From the NCBI RefSeq assembly GCF_000337835.1, contig NZ_AOLM01000019.1, forward strand, positions 62,001-126,000: a DNA stretch of 64,000 bases. The letters run 5' to 3'. The notes below the pieces were generated by a model, which was not told the origin of the DNA, searched no databases, and saw nothing but the letters and a program-made list of their open reading frames with translations. Source of the stretch: Haloferax sulfurifontis ATCC BAA-897. GTDB lineage: Archaea > Halobacteriota > Halobacteria > Halobacteriales > Haloferacaceae. The position numbers were made by a program, and so were the translations under genes. The number at the start of each line of letters is the position of its first letter. Within the stretch, counting starts at the first letter, position 1. This document shows, piece after piece, positions 9,182 to 15,997 of this stretch.

Positions 9182-9901
9182 GTGACCGACGCACGATACC
9201 TCGACGACGCGGCGACAGACGAGTTCGAGGCGACCGTCGAGACGGTCCGCGGGAGCGACCGCGTCGTCCTCGACCGAACCTACTTCTATCCGACCGGCGG
9301 CGGCCAACCACACGACACGGGGACGCTCTCGACCGGCGGCGAGCGCTGGGACGTGACCGACGTCCGGAAACGCGACCGAATCGAACACGTCGTCGCGGGC
9401 GACGCGCCCGAACCGGGAACGACCGTCACCGGGCGGGTCGACGCGGCGCGGCGGCGCGCGCACAGTCGCTACCACACGGCTCAGCACCTCCTCTCTGCGG
9501 TCCTCCTCGACGAGTTCGACGCCGAGACGACGGGCAACCAACTGTACGCCGACCGCGCGCGCCTCGACTGCGCCTACGACCGCTTCGACGACGACGACCT
9601 CCGGACTATCGAGACGCGACTGAACGACCTCGTCGCGTCCGACCTCCCCGTCCGGTGGTACAGCCTCGACCGCGAGGAGGCCGAGGCGACGCTCGACCCC
9701 GAGCGGACCCGCCTGCACCTGCTTCCGGACTCGATTCGCGAGGTCCGAATCGTCGAAATCGGCGACGCCGAGGACCCCTTCGACCGGACCGCCTGCGCGG
9801 GGACGCACGTCGCATCGACGGGCGACATCGGCGCGGTCTCCGTCACCGGACGGACGACCCAAGGCTCGGCGCACGAGTGCGTGAACTTCGCCCTCGAATA
9901 G
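9182..9901 (+). CDS. alaX: AlaX-type alanyl-tRNA editing hydrolase
   Basis: A 239-aa protein with the second additional domain of alanyl-tRNA synthetase. It has the N-terminal YFYPTGGGQPHDTG strand-loop, then the Zn-binding HTAQH (His98, His102) and CAGTH (Cys205, His209). Such free-standing proteins deacylate mischarged Ser-tRNA(Ala) or Gly-tRNA(Ala) in trans. The start is a GTG, supported by a TTAA-containing box about 27 nt upstream at 9151-9160. The length fits the AlaX-M class, without the C-Ala domain. Confidence 0.9.
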   Translation: MTDARYLDDAATDEFEATVETVRGSDRVVLDRTYFYPTGGGQPHDTGTLSTGGERWDVTDVRKRDRIEHVVAGDAPEPGTTVTGRVDAARRRAHSRYHTAQHLLSAVLLDEFDAETTGNQLYADRARLDCAYDRFDDDDLRTIETRLNDLVASDLPVRWYSLDREEAEATLDPERTRLHLLPDSIREVRIVEIGDAEDPFDRTACAGTHVASTGDIGAVSVTGRTTQGSAHECVNFALE

Positions 9902-9947
9902 CCGGTCGCCGGTCGAATCGACTCCTCGACCGCGACCTCGACCGCGA

Positions 9948-10724
9948 CTACGCGGACCGGGACGCTTCTGCCCGCGCCCGCGGCTCGCACACCCAGCCCT
10001 CGCGGACCGGGACCAGCTCGTAGCCCGCCTCCCGGAGCAACGCTTTCGCCGCCGCCTCGTCGTGGCTCCCGCGGGCGTCGTGCAGTTCGAAATACACCGT
10101 CGGCCGGTGCTCACCGAGGACCGCTTCCGCCCCTCGGAGCACGTTCAGCCCGAACCCTTCGACGTCGACTTTCAGGTGGTCCGGCGGCGGGACCGTCCCA
10201 GAATCGACGAGCGAGTCGAGCCGCCGCATCGACACCGACGCCGTGTCGACGACCCGCGCCGCCCACGCGCTCGCGTGGTCCCGCGAGAACGACCCCAGTT
10301 CGTCGTAGCTCGACAGGTGGAACGCCCGCGATTCGTCGGCTTCACCGAGGCCGCAGTCGAGCAGGTCCACCCGGTCGTCGAAGTCGTTGACCTCGACGTT
10401 CGCCCGCAACTGGTCGACGACCCCGGGATGCGGCTCGACGGCGACCACCCGCGCCGAGGGCTCGCTGGCCGCGACCGCGAGGGTGTAGGTGCCCGTGTTC
10501 GCGCCCACGTCGACGACCACGTCGCCGTCGTCGAGACCGAGCAACAGCGCCTGTAAGAGCACGTCGTTGCCGTGGCGGTTGTACAGTTCGTAGCTCCTGA
10601 AACTCGTCCGCCCGACGTGTTTCTTCGTGGCGACGAGCCGTCGCTCGTAGTTCGCCCGGACGAGCGCGTAGTGGAGGGAGTACGCGAGGTGGCGAGCGGC
10701 CGACACCGGGTGCAGGAGAGACAC
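9948..10724 (-). CDS. FkbM-family SAM-dependent methyltransferase
   Basis: A 258-aa protein with a Rossmann SAM site (VVVDVGANTGTYT), a VVAVEPHP acidic-loop motif and the FkbM signature near the C-terminus (HLKVDVEGFGLNVLRGAE, then VYFELHD). FkbM proteins O-methylate sugars or secondary metabolites; in haloarchaea they often act on surface glycans, but the target here is not shown. The GTG start at 10724 has a TTTTTAT box about 29 nt upstream, consistent with a leaderless mRNA. It reads convergently into the alaX side and lies next to the tRNA-Gln locus. Confidence 0.85.
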   Translation of the reverse strand: MSLLHPVSAARHLAYSLHYALVRANYERRLVATKKHVGRTSFRSYELYNRHGNDVLLQALLLGLDDGDVVVDVGANTGTYTLAVAASEPSARVVAVEPHPGVVDQLRANVEVNDFDDRVDLLDCGLGEADESRAFHLSSYDELGSFSRDHASAWAARVVDTASVSMRRLDSLVDSGTVPPPDHLKVDVEGFGLNVLRGAEAVLGEHRPTVYFELHDARGSHDEAAAKALLREAGYELVPVREGWVCEPRARAEASRSA

Positions 10725-10810
10725 GTTAGTGTATTGTCATTGTGTGCCGATAAAAATCGCTCGGCGGCGAAGCGCCACGCTCTTCGCGGTAGGTCGTCGG
10801 AGAAGTGTCG

Positions 10811-10834
10811 AGTAGTCCCGGGCGGATTCGAACC
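10811..10834 (-). repeat. Duplicate of the tRNA-Gln 3' end (possible att remnant)
   Basis: These 24 bases are identical to 10922-10945, which hold the last 21 bases of tRNA-Gln plus 3 flanking bases. The copy lies 111 bp downstream of the tRNA in the tRNA's own direction. The rest of a tRNA (D arm, anticodon arm) is absent around it. A 3'-end duplication is the signature left by integrases that recombine in tRNA genes. Confidence 0.7.
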
Positions 10835-10921
10835 ACGAAGACTCGAATCCTCTCGTCTTCTGGGTGTCGAATCGCCTTCCGTGACAAATTCGTGGCTCAC
10901 CGTTCGGTTCGCCACAGAATT

Positions 10922-10945
10922 AGTAGTCCCGGGCGGATTCGAACC
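10922..10945 (-). repeat. tRNA-Gln 3' end copy of the 24-bp direct repeat
   Basis: Identical over 24 bases to 10811-10834. Here it is part of the functional tRNA (T arm and acceptor 3' strand) plus three bases of downstream flank, which shows that the match runs past the tRNA boundary. Confidence 0.7.
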
Positions 10946-11027
10946 GCCGTCAGCGGCTGTCTTCTCGGCACGCATTGAACCGTACCAATCCAAAGGCCGC
11001 TATGATTGGCCACTACACCACGGGACT
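10925..11027 (-). tRNA. tRNA-Gln(UUG) with a 31-nt intron
   Basis: On the minus strand the 7-bp acceptor stem AGTCCCG pairs with CGGGACT. The D arm has GTG/CAT, the anticodon stem GCGGC/GCCGC and the T arm GGCGG-TTCGAAT-CCGCC. The anticodon loop reads C-T-TTG-G then an intron then A, giving anticodon UUG. The intron is 31 nt between positions 37 and 38, the canonical archaeal site for the splicing endonuclease, and matches the known intron size in Haloferax tRNA-Gln. The mature tRNA is 72 nt without an encoded CCA. A stretch that would translate as VVPGGFEP on the plus strand is an antisense artefact of this gene. Confidence 0.95.
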
Positions 11028-11102
11028 TCGGTGATGTCGTCCACTCGTCGGTTGTCCGCTGGTAAATGAAAACGCTTCGGTTCCGGTCGGTCGCGTCGGC
11101 GA

Positions 11103-11555
11103 CTAATCGGCGGCTTCCGTCTCCGTCTCGGGTTCCGCGCCGCACACGTCGAGATACTCGCAGGCGTCGGTCTCGGGGTCGAAACAGTCGGGACAGTCGG
11201 AGTTGCGGTCGATGATGGTGTCGAGTCGCTCCGCGATCATCCCGTCGATGACGGGTTCGAGCTCGCGGGCCTCCGCGCGGAACTCCTCGACGTCGAGGAC
11301 GTTCGAGAGGAAGCGCTCGATGATGCAGTAGGTCTGGAGCGCGTCGCGGGCGCGGACGATGCCGTCGTCCGTGAGCGTGACGCCCTTGTACTTCTCGTGT
11401 TCGGCGAGGCCACGGGATTCGAGCTTGCCGATCATCTCGTTCGCACTCGCCGGACTCACCTCCATCATGTCCGCGAGCGCGCCGGTGGCCGCCGGGCCGT
11501 TGTCCATCTCCTGCAGCAGGTAAATCGCCTTGACGTATTGGTCTGCCGTGTTCAT
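11103..11555 (-). CDS. DtxR-family metal-dependent transcriptional regulator
   Basis: A 150-aa protein. Residues 1-65 form the DtxR/IdeR winged helix (QYVKAIYLLQEM, ALADMMEVSPASANEMIGKLESRGL). Then comes a dimerisation/metal domain (ERFLSNVL, FRAEARELEP). Its C-terminus has a Cys cluster (CPDCFDPETDACEYLDVCG) instead of an SH3/FeoA domain; this could bind iron or another metal. It lies 4 bases after the ferritin-like gene, so the two form an operon. This suggests an iron-responsive (Idr/SirR-like) regulator controlling iron storage. Compare the longer MntR-like paralogue at 49913. Confidence 0.88.
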   Translation of the reverse strand: MNTADQYVKAIYLLQEMDNGPAATGALADMMEVSPASANEMIGKLESRGLAEHEKYKGVTLTDDGIVRARDALQTYCIIERFLSNVLDVEEFRAEARELEPVIDGMIAERLDTIIDRNSDCPDCFDPETDACEYLDVCGAEPETETEAAD

Positions 11556-11559
11556 CGTT

Positions 11560-12102
11560 TCACTCGCGGTCTTCCATGATTCGCGTCACTTCTTCTACGC
11601 CCTCGGCCTCCTCGTCGCGAATCGCCGACAGCGTCGCGACGAGTTCCTCGCGGTCGATAGAGAACTGTGCCTCGCTCGCCTCGATGGCCTCGATGACGTC
11701 GTCGTAGAACTTGTAGGCGGTCTCCTCGTTACAGAGCTGGTCGTACAGCACGCCGTCGAAGTCCTCGGGCTTCGTCTGGCCGTACTGGGCCTCGACCAGC
11801 GCCTCAATCTCCTCGAAGGGGACGCTGTCGACCTCCAACCGGTCGACGACGGCTTCGAGGCGTTCGCGGTGGTCCGCGGACTCCTCGGCGGCGTGCGAAA
11901 GCAGGGCCCGAATCTCCTCGTCGAGCGCGTCTTCGTCGAGTTCCTCGTGGTGGTGGTAGGCGCGCGCCTCCACGACCTCTTCGAGGACGATACCGATCTG
12001 GAGGAGTCGTGCGAGCTGGTGGTCCGAGCTGACCTGATACCCGACGCTCACGGACTCGTCCCCCTCACCGTTCGAAGACACGGTCCCGCGACGTACATAC
12101 AC
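11560..12102 (-). CDS. Ferritin-like domain protein
   Basis: About 180 aa and almost all helical. Di-iron-type ligands are spread over helices (LEEVVEARAYHHHEEL, SHAAEESADHRE, LCNEETAYKFYDD), as in ferritin-like/rubrerythrin-like proteins; the role would be iron storage or iron oxidation. It is the first gene of an operon with the DtxR-type regulator. The start is uncertain: the ATG at 12102 lies about 24 nt after the CTTAAG box, whereas a GTG at 12081 (then SSNGEGDES) would remove an unusual basic N-terminus (YVRRG). Confidence 0.78.
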   Translation of the reverse strand: MYVRRGTVSSNGEGDESVSVGYQVSSDHQLARLLQIGIVLEEVVEARAYHHHEELDEDALDEEIRALLSHAAEESADHRERLEAVVDRLEVDSVPFEEIEALVEAQYGQTKPEDFDGVLYDQLCNEETAYKFYDDVIEAIEASEAQFSIDREELVATLSAIRDEEAEGVEEVTRIMEDRE

Positions 12103-12116
12103 ACCTCTCCGAGAGT

Positions 12117-12133
12117 AACCGACTTAAGCGGTT
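12117..12133 (-). promoter_or_regulatory. Inverted repeat over the TATA box of the ferritin/DtxR operon
   Basis: AACCG-ACTTAAG-CGGTT is a 5-bp inverted repeat with a 7-nt spacer holding the CTTAAG promoter box, 15-31 nt before the first possible start. Its overlap with the TATA box fits a repressor operator, plausibly for the DtxR-type regulator in the same operon. Binding is inferred. Confidence 0.4.
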
Positions 12134-12218
12134 CCCTCGCGGGTCGGCGAGGCGGGAAGAATCGGTCGGCGAAACGGCGAAAAAACGGTCGGCGAAGCCG
12201 CGCCGCGGAGCGGTCGGA

Positions 12219-13427
12219 CTACCGCAGGCGGGCCGCGATGAGTTCCTCGAGATCGTCGCGGAACTCGTCGACGGCAATCTCTTCGAGGACGGGGACGAAA
12301 AAGCCCTCCACGAGCATGTTACGGGCCTGTTCTTCGGGGATGGACCGAGAGACCATGTAGAAGAGGTCCTCGGTGTCGACCTGCCCGACGGAGGCGGCGT
12401 GCGACGCCTCGGTGTCGTGGTTGTTGATGATGAGCTTCGGCGACGCGTCGGCCTCGGACTGGTCCGAGAGCATCAGCGTGTTCTCGCGCTGGTAGGAGTT
12501 CGTGCTCCACGCGTCGCGGCCGACGTCCTGGACGCCCTCGTACACCGAGCGCGCCTCGTCGTCGAGGACGCCGCGGGTCACGAGGTCGGCCGTCGTGTTC
12601 TCGGCTTTGTGCCAGACGCGGGCGTTCACGTCGAGGTGCTGGTCGTCGTGACCGAAGAACGCGCCGACGATTTTCGTCTCCGACGCCTCGCCGTTGAGTT
12701 CGGTCTCGACGTCGCTCCGGGTGAGCCGCGAGCCGAGGTTCCCCTCGATCCAGTTGACCGTCGAGTAGGTGTCGGCGTCGGCGCGCTTGAGCGAGTACGT
12801 GTACGTCTCTTCGTCGAGGTTCTGCAGGGAGCCGTACTGGACGTACGAGTTCTCGCCCGCGTCGATTTCGACGAGGTTCGAGAAGTACCGCGCGTCGTCG
12901 ACGCTGTCGCCGGACTCGATGGCTTCGAGGATGGTGACCGACGAGGACTTCTCGGTGACGACGAGCGTGTGGCTGAACAGCGACCGAGAGTTCATCTCGG
13001 CGCGAATCTTCACGTCCTCGGCGTCGACGCCCTCGGGGACGTAGATGAACGTGCCCGTGGTGAAAAGCGCCGCCGAGAGAGCCGTGAGGTAGTTCGTCTC
13101 GGGGTTGACGACCGAGCCGAAGCGCTCCTCGATGAGGTCGCCGTACTCGTCGAGCGCCTCCGTGAAGGGGAGGACCACGACGCCCTCGGGCGACTCGCGG
13201 GTCGTCTCGTCGGCCTGGTTCAGCGGGTCGACGAGCGACTCGAAGTCGAGCGCTTCGAGGTTCGTCCAGCGGCGACCGGGCGTCTGGATGACGTCCGGCA
13301 GTTCGAGCTCGTCGAGTGCTTCGAGGGCTTCGAGTCGGGCCTCGAGGAGCCACTCCGGCTCGTCCCGTGCGTCCGAAATCTCTCGTACCGTCTCTGCGGA
13401 CAGGTTCGCGGGAAGTTGCGCACTCAT
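12219..13427 (-). CDS. sufD: Fe-S cluster assembly protein SufD
   Basis: A 402-aa protein of the SufB/SufD beta-helix family and third gene of the sufCBD operon. SufD partners SufB in the SufBC2D scaffold that builds Fe-S clusters. It has an N-terminal helical region (DARDEPEWLLEARLEALEAL), then the beta-helix, and the conserved C-terminal core IINNHDTEASHAASVGQ with the His that differs from SufB's Glu-containing motif, followed by DLFYMVSRSIPEEQARNMLVEG. It starts 3 bases after sufB ends, so translation is coupled. Confidence 0.93.
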   Translation of the reverse strand: MSAQLPANLSAETVREISDARDEPEWLLEARLEALEALDELELPDVIQTPGRRWTNLEALDFESLVDPLNQADETTRESPEGVVVLPFTEALDEYGDLIEERFGSVVNPETNYLTALSAALFTTGTFIYVPEGVDAEDVKIRAEMNSRSLFSHTLVVTEKSSSVTILEAIESGDSVDDARYFSNLVEIDAGENSYVQYGSLQNLDEETYTYSLKRADADTYSTVNWIEGNLGSRLTRSDVETELNGEASETKIVGAFFGHDDQHLDVNARVWHKAENTTADLVTRGVLDDEARSVYEGVQDVGRDAWSTNSYQRENTLMLSDQSEADASPKLIINNHDTEASHAASVGQVDTEDLFYMVSRSIPEEQARNMLVEGFFVPVLEEIAVDEFRDDLEELIAARLR

Positions 13428-13430
13428 TGG

Positions 13431-14861
13431 TTATCCGAGGCTACCCTCCATCTCGAGTTCGACGAGTCGGTTGAGTTCGACCGCGTACTCGATGGGCAGT
13501 TCCTCCGTGATGGGTTCGATGAACCCGGAGACGATCATCTGCTTCGCGTCGTCGTCGTCGAGGCCGCGCGACTGGAGGTAGAAGATGTCCTCGTCGCCGA
13601 TCTTGCCGACGGTCGCCTCGTGGGCGACGTCGACCTGCGACTCGTTGATCTCCATGTACGGCATCGTGTCCGAGGTGGACTCGTTGTCGAACATGAGCGC
13701 GTCACACTCGACCGCGGTCGAGGAGTTCTTCGCGCCGTTGGCGATGTGGACGAGACCGCGGTAGTTCGTGCGGCCGCCGTCCTTCGAGATGGACTTCGAC
13801 TCGATGGTCGACTTCGTCTCGGGGGCGTTGTGGTACACCTTCGCGCCGGTGTCGATGTTCTGGCCCTCGCCCGCGAAGGCGATGGTGATGTGGTTGTCGG
13901 AGGCGCCGCGGCCCTTCAGAATCGACGCCGGGTACAGCATGGTGGCCTTCGAGCCCATCGAGCCCGAAATCCACTCCATGCGGCCGCCCTTCTCGACGAT
14001 GGCGCGCTTGGTGTTGAGGTTGTAGGTGTTCTTCGACCAGTTCTGCACGGTCGAATACTGGACGTGGGCGTCCTCGCCGACGAACACTTCGACGCCGCCG
14101 GAGTGGAGGTTGAACGCGGAGTACTTGGGAGCCGAACAGCCCTCGATGTAGTGGACTTCGGAGCCCTTCTCCGCGACGATGAGCGTGTGCTCGAACTGGC
14201 CCATGCCCTCGGAGTTCATGCGGAAGTACGCCTGCACCGGCATCTCGACCGTCACGTCCTCGGGGACGTAGACGAACGAGCCGCCGGACCAGATAGCGCC
14301 GTGAAGCGCCGCGAACTTGTTGTCGCTCGGGGGGACGCACTTCGTCATGAAGTACTCCTTGACGATGTCTTCGTGCTCCTGGACCGCCTGGTCCATGTTC
14401 ATGAAGACGACGCCTTTCTCCTCCCAGCGCTCCTGCATGTTCTGGTAGACGACTTCGGACTCGTACTGGGCGCCGACGCCCGAGAGGGCGTTCTTCTCGG
14501 CTTCCGGGATGCCCAGCTTGTCGAAGGTGTCCTTGATGTCGTCCGGCAGGTCGCGCCAGTCGTCGACGCCGCCGCGGACTTCCACGTCGGGTCGGATGTA
14601 CGGGACGATTTCGTCCACGTTGACCTCGGAGAGGTCAGGCTGGCCGGGCCAGTCGGTCGGCATCGGCATCTTCTGGTACTGCTTGAGCGCGCGAAGGCGG
14701 CGCTCGAGCATCCATTCGGGCTCGTCTTTGTCCTCCGAGATGACGCGGATGGTCTCTTCGGTGAGACCCTTCTCGGCCACGAACGCGGCCTTCTGCTCCT
14801 TCTTGAACTCGAAGCGAGCTTCCGTGTCTGTCTCTTTGAGGTGGTCTTGGTCGGAACTCAT
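13431..14861 (-). CDS. sufB: Fe-S cluster assembly protein SufB
   Basis: A 476-aa scaffold subunit of the SUF system. The N-terminal segment (VISEDKDEPEWMLERRLRAL) precedes the family-typical PDLSEVNVDEIVPYIRP region. The central part has the conserved VHYIEGCSAPKYSAFNLHSG, whose Cys is thought to participate in cluster assembly. The C-terminal signature is DVAHEATVGKIGDEDIFYLQ followed by SRGLDDDDAKQMIVSGFIEP. It lies between sufC (12-base gap) and sufD (3-base gap). No cysteine desulfurase or SufE is in the window, so the sulfur donor is encoded elsewhere. Confidence 0.96.
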   Translation of the reverse strand: MSSDQDHLKETDTEARFEFKKEQKAAFVAEKGLTEETIRVISEDKDEPEWMLERRLRALKQYQKMPMPTDWPGQPDLSEVNVDEIVPYIRPDVEVRGGVDDWRDLPDDIKDTFDKLGIPEAEKNALSGVGAQYESEVVYQNMQERWEEKGVVFMNMDQAVQEHEDIVKEYFMTKCVPPSDNKFAALHGAIWSGGSFVYVPEDVTVEMPVQAYFRMNSEGMGQFEHTLIVAEKGSEVHYIEGCSAPKYSAFNLHSGGVEVFVGEDAHVQYSTVQNWSKNTYNLNTKRAIVEKGGRMEWISGSMGSKATMLYPASILKGRGASDNHITIAFAGEGQNIDTGAKVYHNAPETKSTIESKSISKDGGRTNYRGLVHIANGAKNSSTAVECDALMFDNESTSDTMPYMEINESQVDVAHEATVGKIGDEDIFYLQSRGLDDDDAKQMIVSGFIEPITEELPIEYAVELNRLVELEMEGSLG

Positions 14862-14873
14862 GATGTTGGGGGA

Positions 14874-15779
14874 TTACGCGGCTTCGTACACTTCCTCACG
14901 GACCCAGTCGTAGCCCTTGTCTTCGAGTTCGGACGCGAGCGAGGCGTCGCCGCTCTTGACGACCTTGCCGTCCAGCATGATGTGGACGTGGTCCGGCTCG
15001 ACGTATTCGAGGATACGCTGGTAGTGAGTGATCTGGAGGATACCCGTGCCCTGCTCGTCGCGCAGTGCGTTGATACCCTTCGAGACGTCCTGCAGGCGGT
15101 CGATGTCGAGACCGGAGTCGATCTCGTCGAGCACCGCAATCGAGGGCTCGAGAATCGCGGCCTGAAGGACCTCGTTTTGTTTCTTCTCGCCGCCGGAGAA
15201 GCCGGCGTTGAGGTAGCGTTGCATGAACTTCTCGTCCATGTCGAGGAGGTCCATCTTCTCCTTGAGGAGCTTCTGGAACTCGGCGACGCCGACTTCGCCG
15301 TCGTCGACGTTACCCTCCATCGGGGAGGTGTCGTAGCCGGCTTCCGCTTCTTCTTCCTCGTCGTCCTCGCCGAAGAGGAGCTCCTCGCGCTCGTCGATTT
15401 TCGCGTTGAGCGCGGTGCGGAGGAAGTTCGTCATGGTGACGCCCTCGATTTCCGCGGGGTACTGGAAGCCGAGGAAGATACCGAGCGCGGCGCGCTCGTT
15501 CGGCTCCAGTTCCAGAAGGTTCCACGTGCGGGCGTCGTCCGGGATTTCGACGTCGCCGAAGTCGTCGTCCTCCAGGTGAAGGAGGATTTCTCCGTCGGTT
15601 ACTTCGTAGGCGGGGTGTCCGGCGATGATTTTAGAAGTCGTAGACTTGCCGGAGCCGTTGGGACCCATCAGCGCGTGGATCTCACCGGATTTGACTTCCA
15701 GGTCGACACCTCGCAGAATCTGCTCACCGTCTTCCTCCGCGACTCGTGCGTGGAGGTTCTTGATCTCGAGAGTTGCCAT
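14874..15779 (-). CDS. sufC: Fe-S cluster assembly ATPase SufC
   Basis: A 301-aa ABC ATPase with Walker A GPNGSGKST, signature SGGEKKQNE, and Walker B IAVLDEIDSGLD, ending with the H-loop ITHYQRIL. It drives conformational change of the SufBD scaffold. The protein is about 50 residues longer than typical SufC because of an acidic insert (EDDEEEEAEAG then MEGNVDDGEVG) before the helical subdomain. The ATG at 15779 (MATLEIKNL) is chosen over an in-frame upstream start because it begins the ABC fold. First gene of the sufCBD operon. Confidence 0.95.
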   Translation of the reverse strand: MATLEIKNLHARVAEEDGEQILRGVDLEVKSGEIHALMGPNGSGKSTTSKIIAGHPAYEVTDGEILLHLEDDDFGDVEIPDDARTWNLLELEPNERAALGIFLGFQYPAEIEGVTMTNFLRTALNAKIDEREELLFGEDDEEEEAEAGYDTSPMEGNVDDGEVGVAEFQKLLKEKMDLLDMDEKFMQRYLNAGFSGGEKKQNEVLQAAILEPSIAVLDEIDSGLDIDRLQDVSKGINALRDEQGTGILQITHYQRILEYVEPDHVHIMLDGKVVKSGDASLASELEDKGYDWVREEVYEAA

Positions 15780-15863
15780 CGTTGGTTCGTTGCCTCGTAC
15801 TCGAAGGGTAGGGAGTATCGCCCATAATGCTTGCGCATTCACCCCCGCCACCTTTTGCAGAAA

Positions 15864-15877
15864 GAAAATTTGTTTTC
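15864..15877 (-). promoter_or_regulatory. AT-rich inverted repeat upstream of sufC
   Basis: GAAAA-TTTG-TTTTC is a 5-bp inverted repeat, 85-98 nt upstream of sufC, inside the most AT-rich stretch of the 15780-15997 spacer. A nearer TATA-like GCATTATGG (about 15821-15829) could drive sufC. The repeat could be an operator or an upstream promoter element; it also lies downstream of polB and could help end that transcript. Confidence 0.3.
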
Positions 15878-15997
15878 AAATCCGCAAAGAATCGGAGCGA
15901 TTCGCGACACGCGTCCGGGTTTCGGACAGCCGAACACCGTTACGGTCCCGCCGACTATGTAACCAGATGTGGTTTCGTGAGTCCCCGTTGCGAACGC

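Noticed and set aside
10572-11069. Plus-strand frame containing VVPGGFEP twice
   Set aside because: This phrase is the well-known artefact of translating tRNA 3' ends antisense; the frame crosses tRNA-Gln and its duplicate.
12399-15827. A frame of about 1140 codons on the plus strand over the suf operon
   Set aside because: Antisense shadow of sufD, sufB and sufC; no motifs and low-complexity content.
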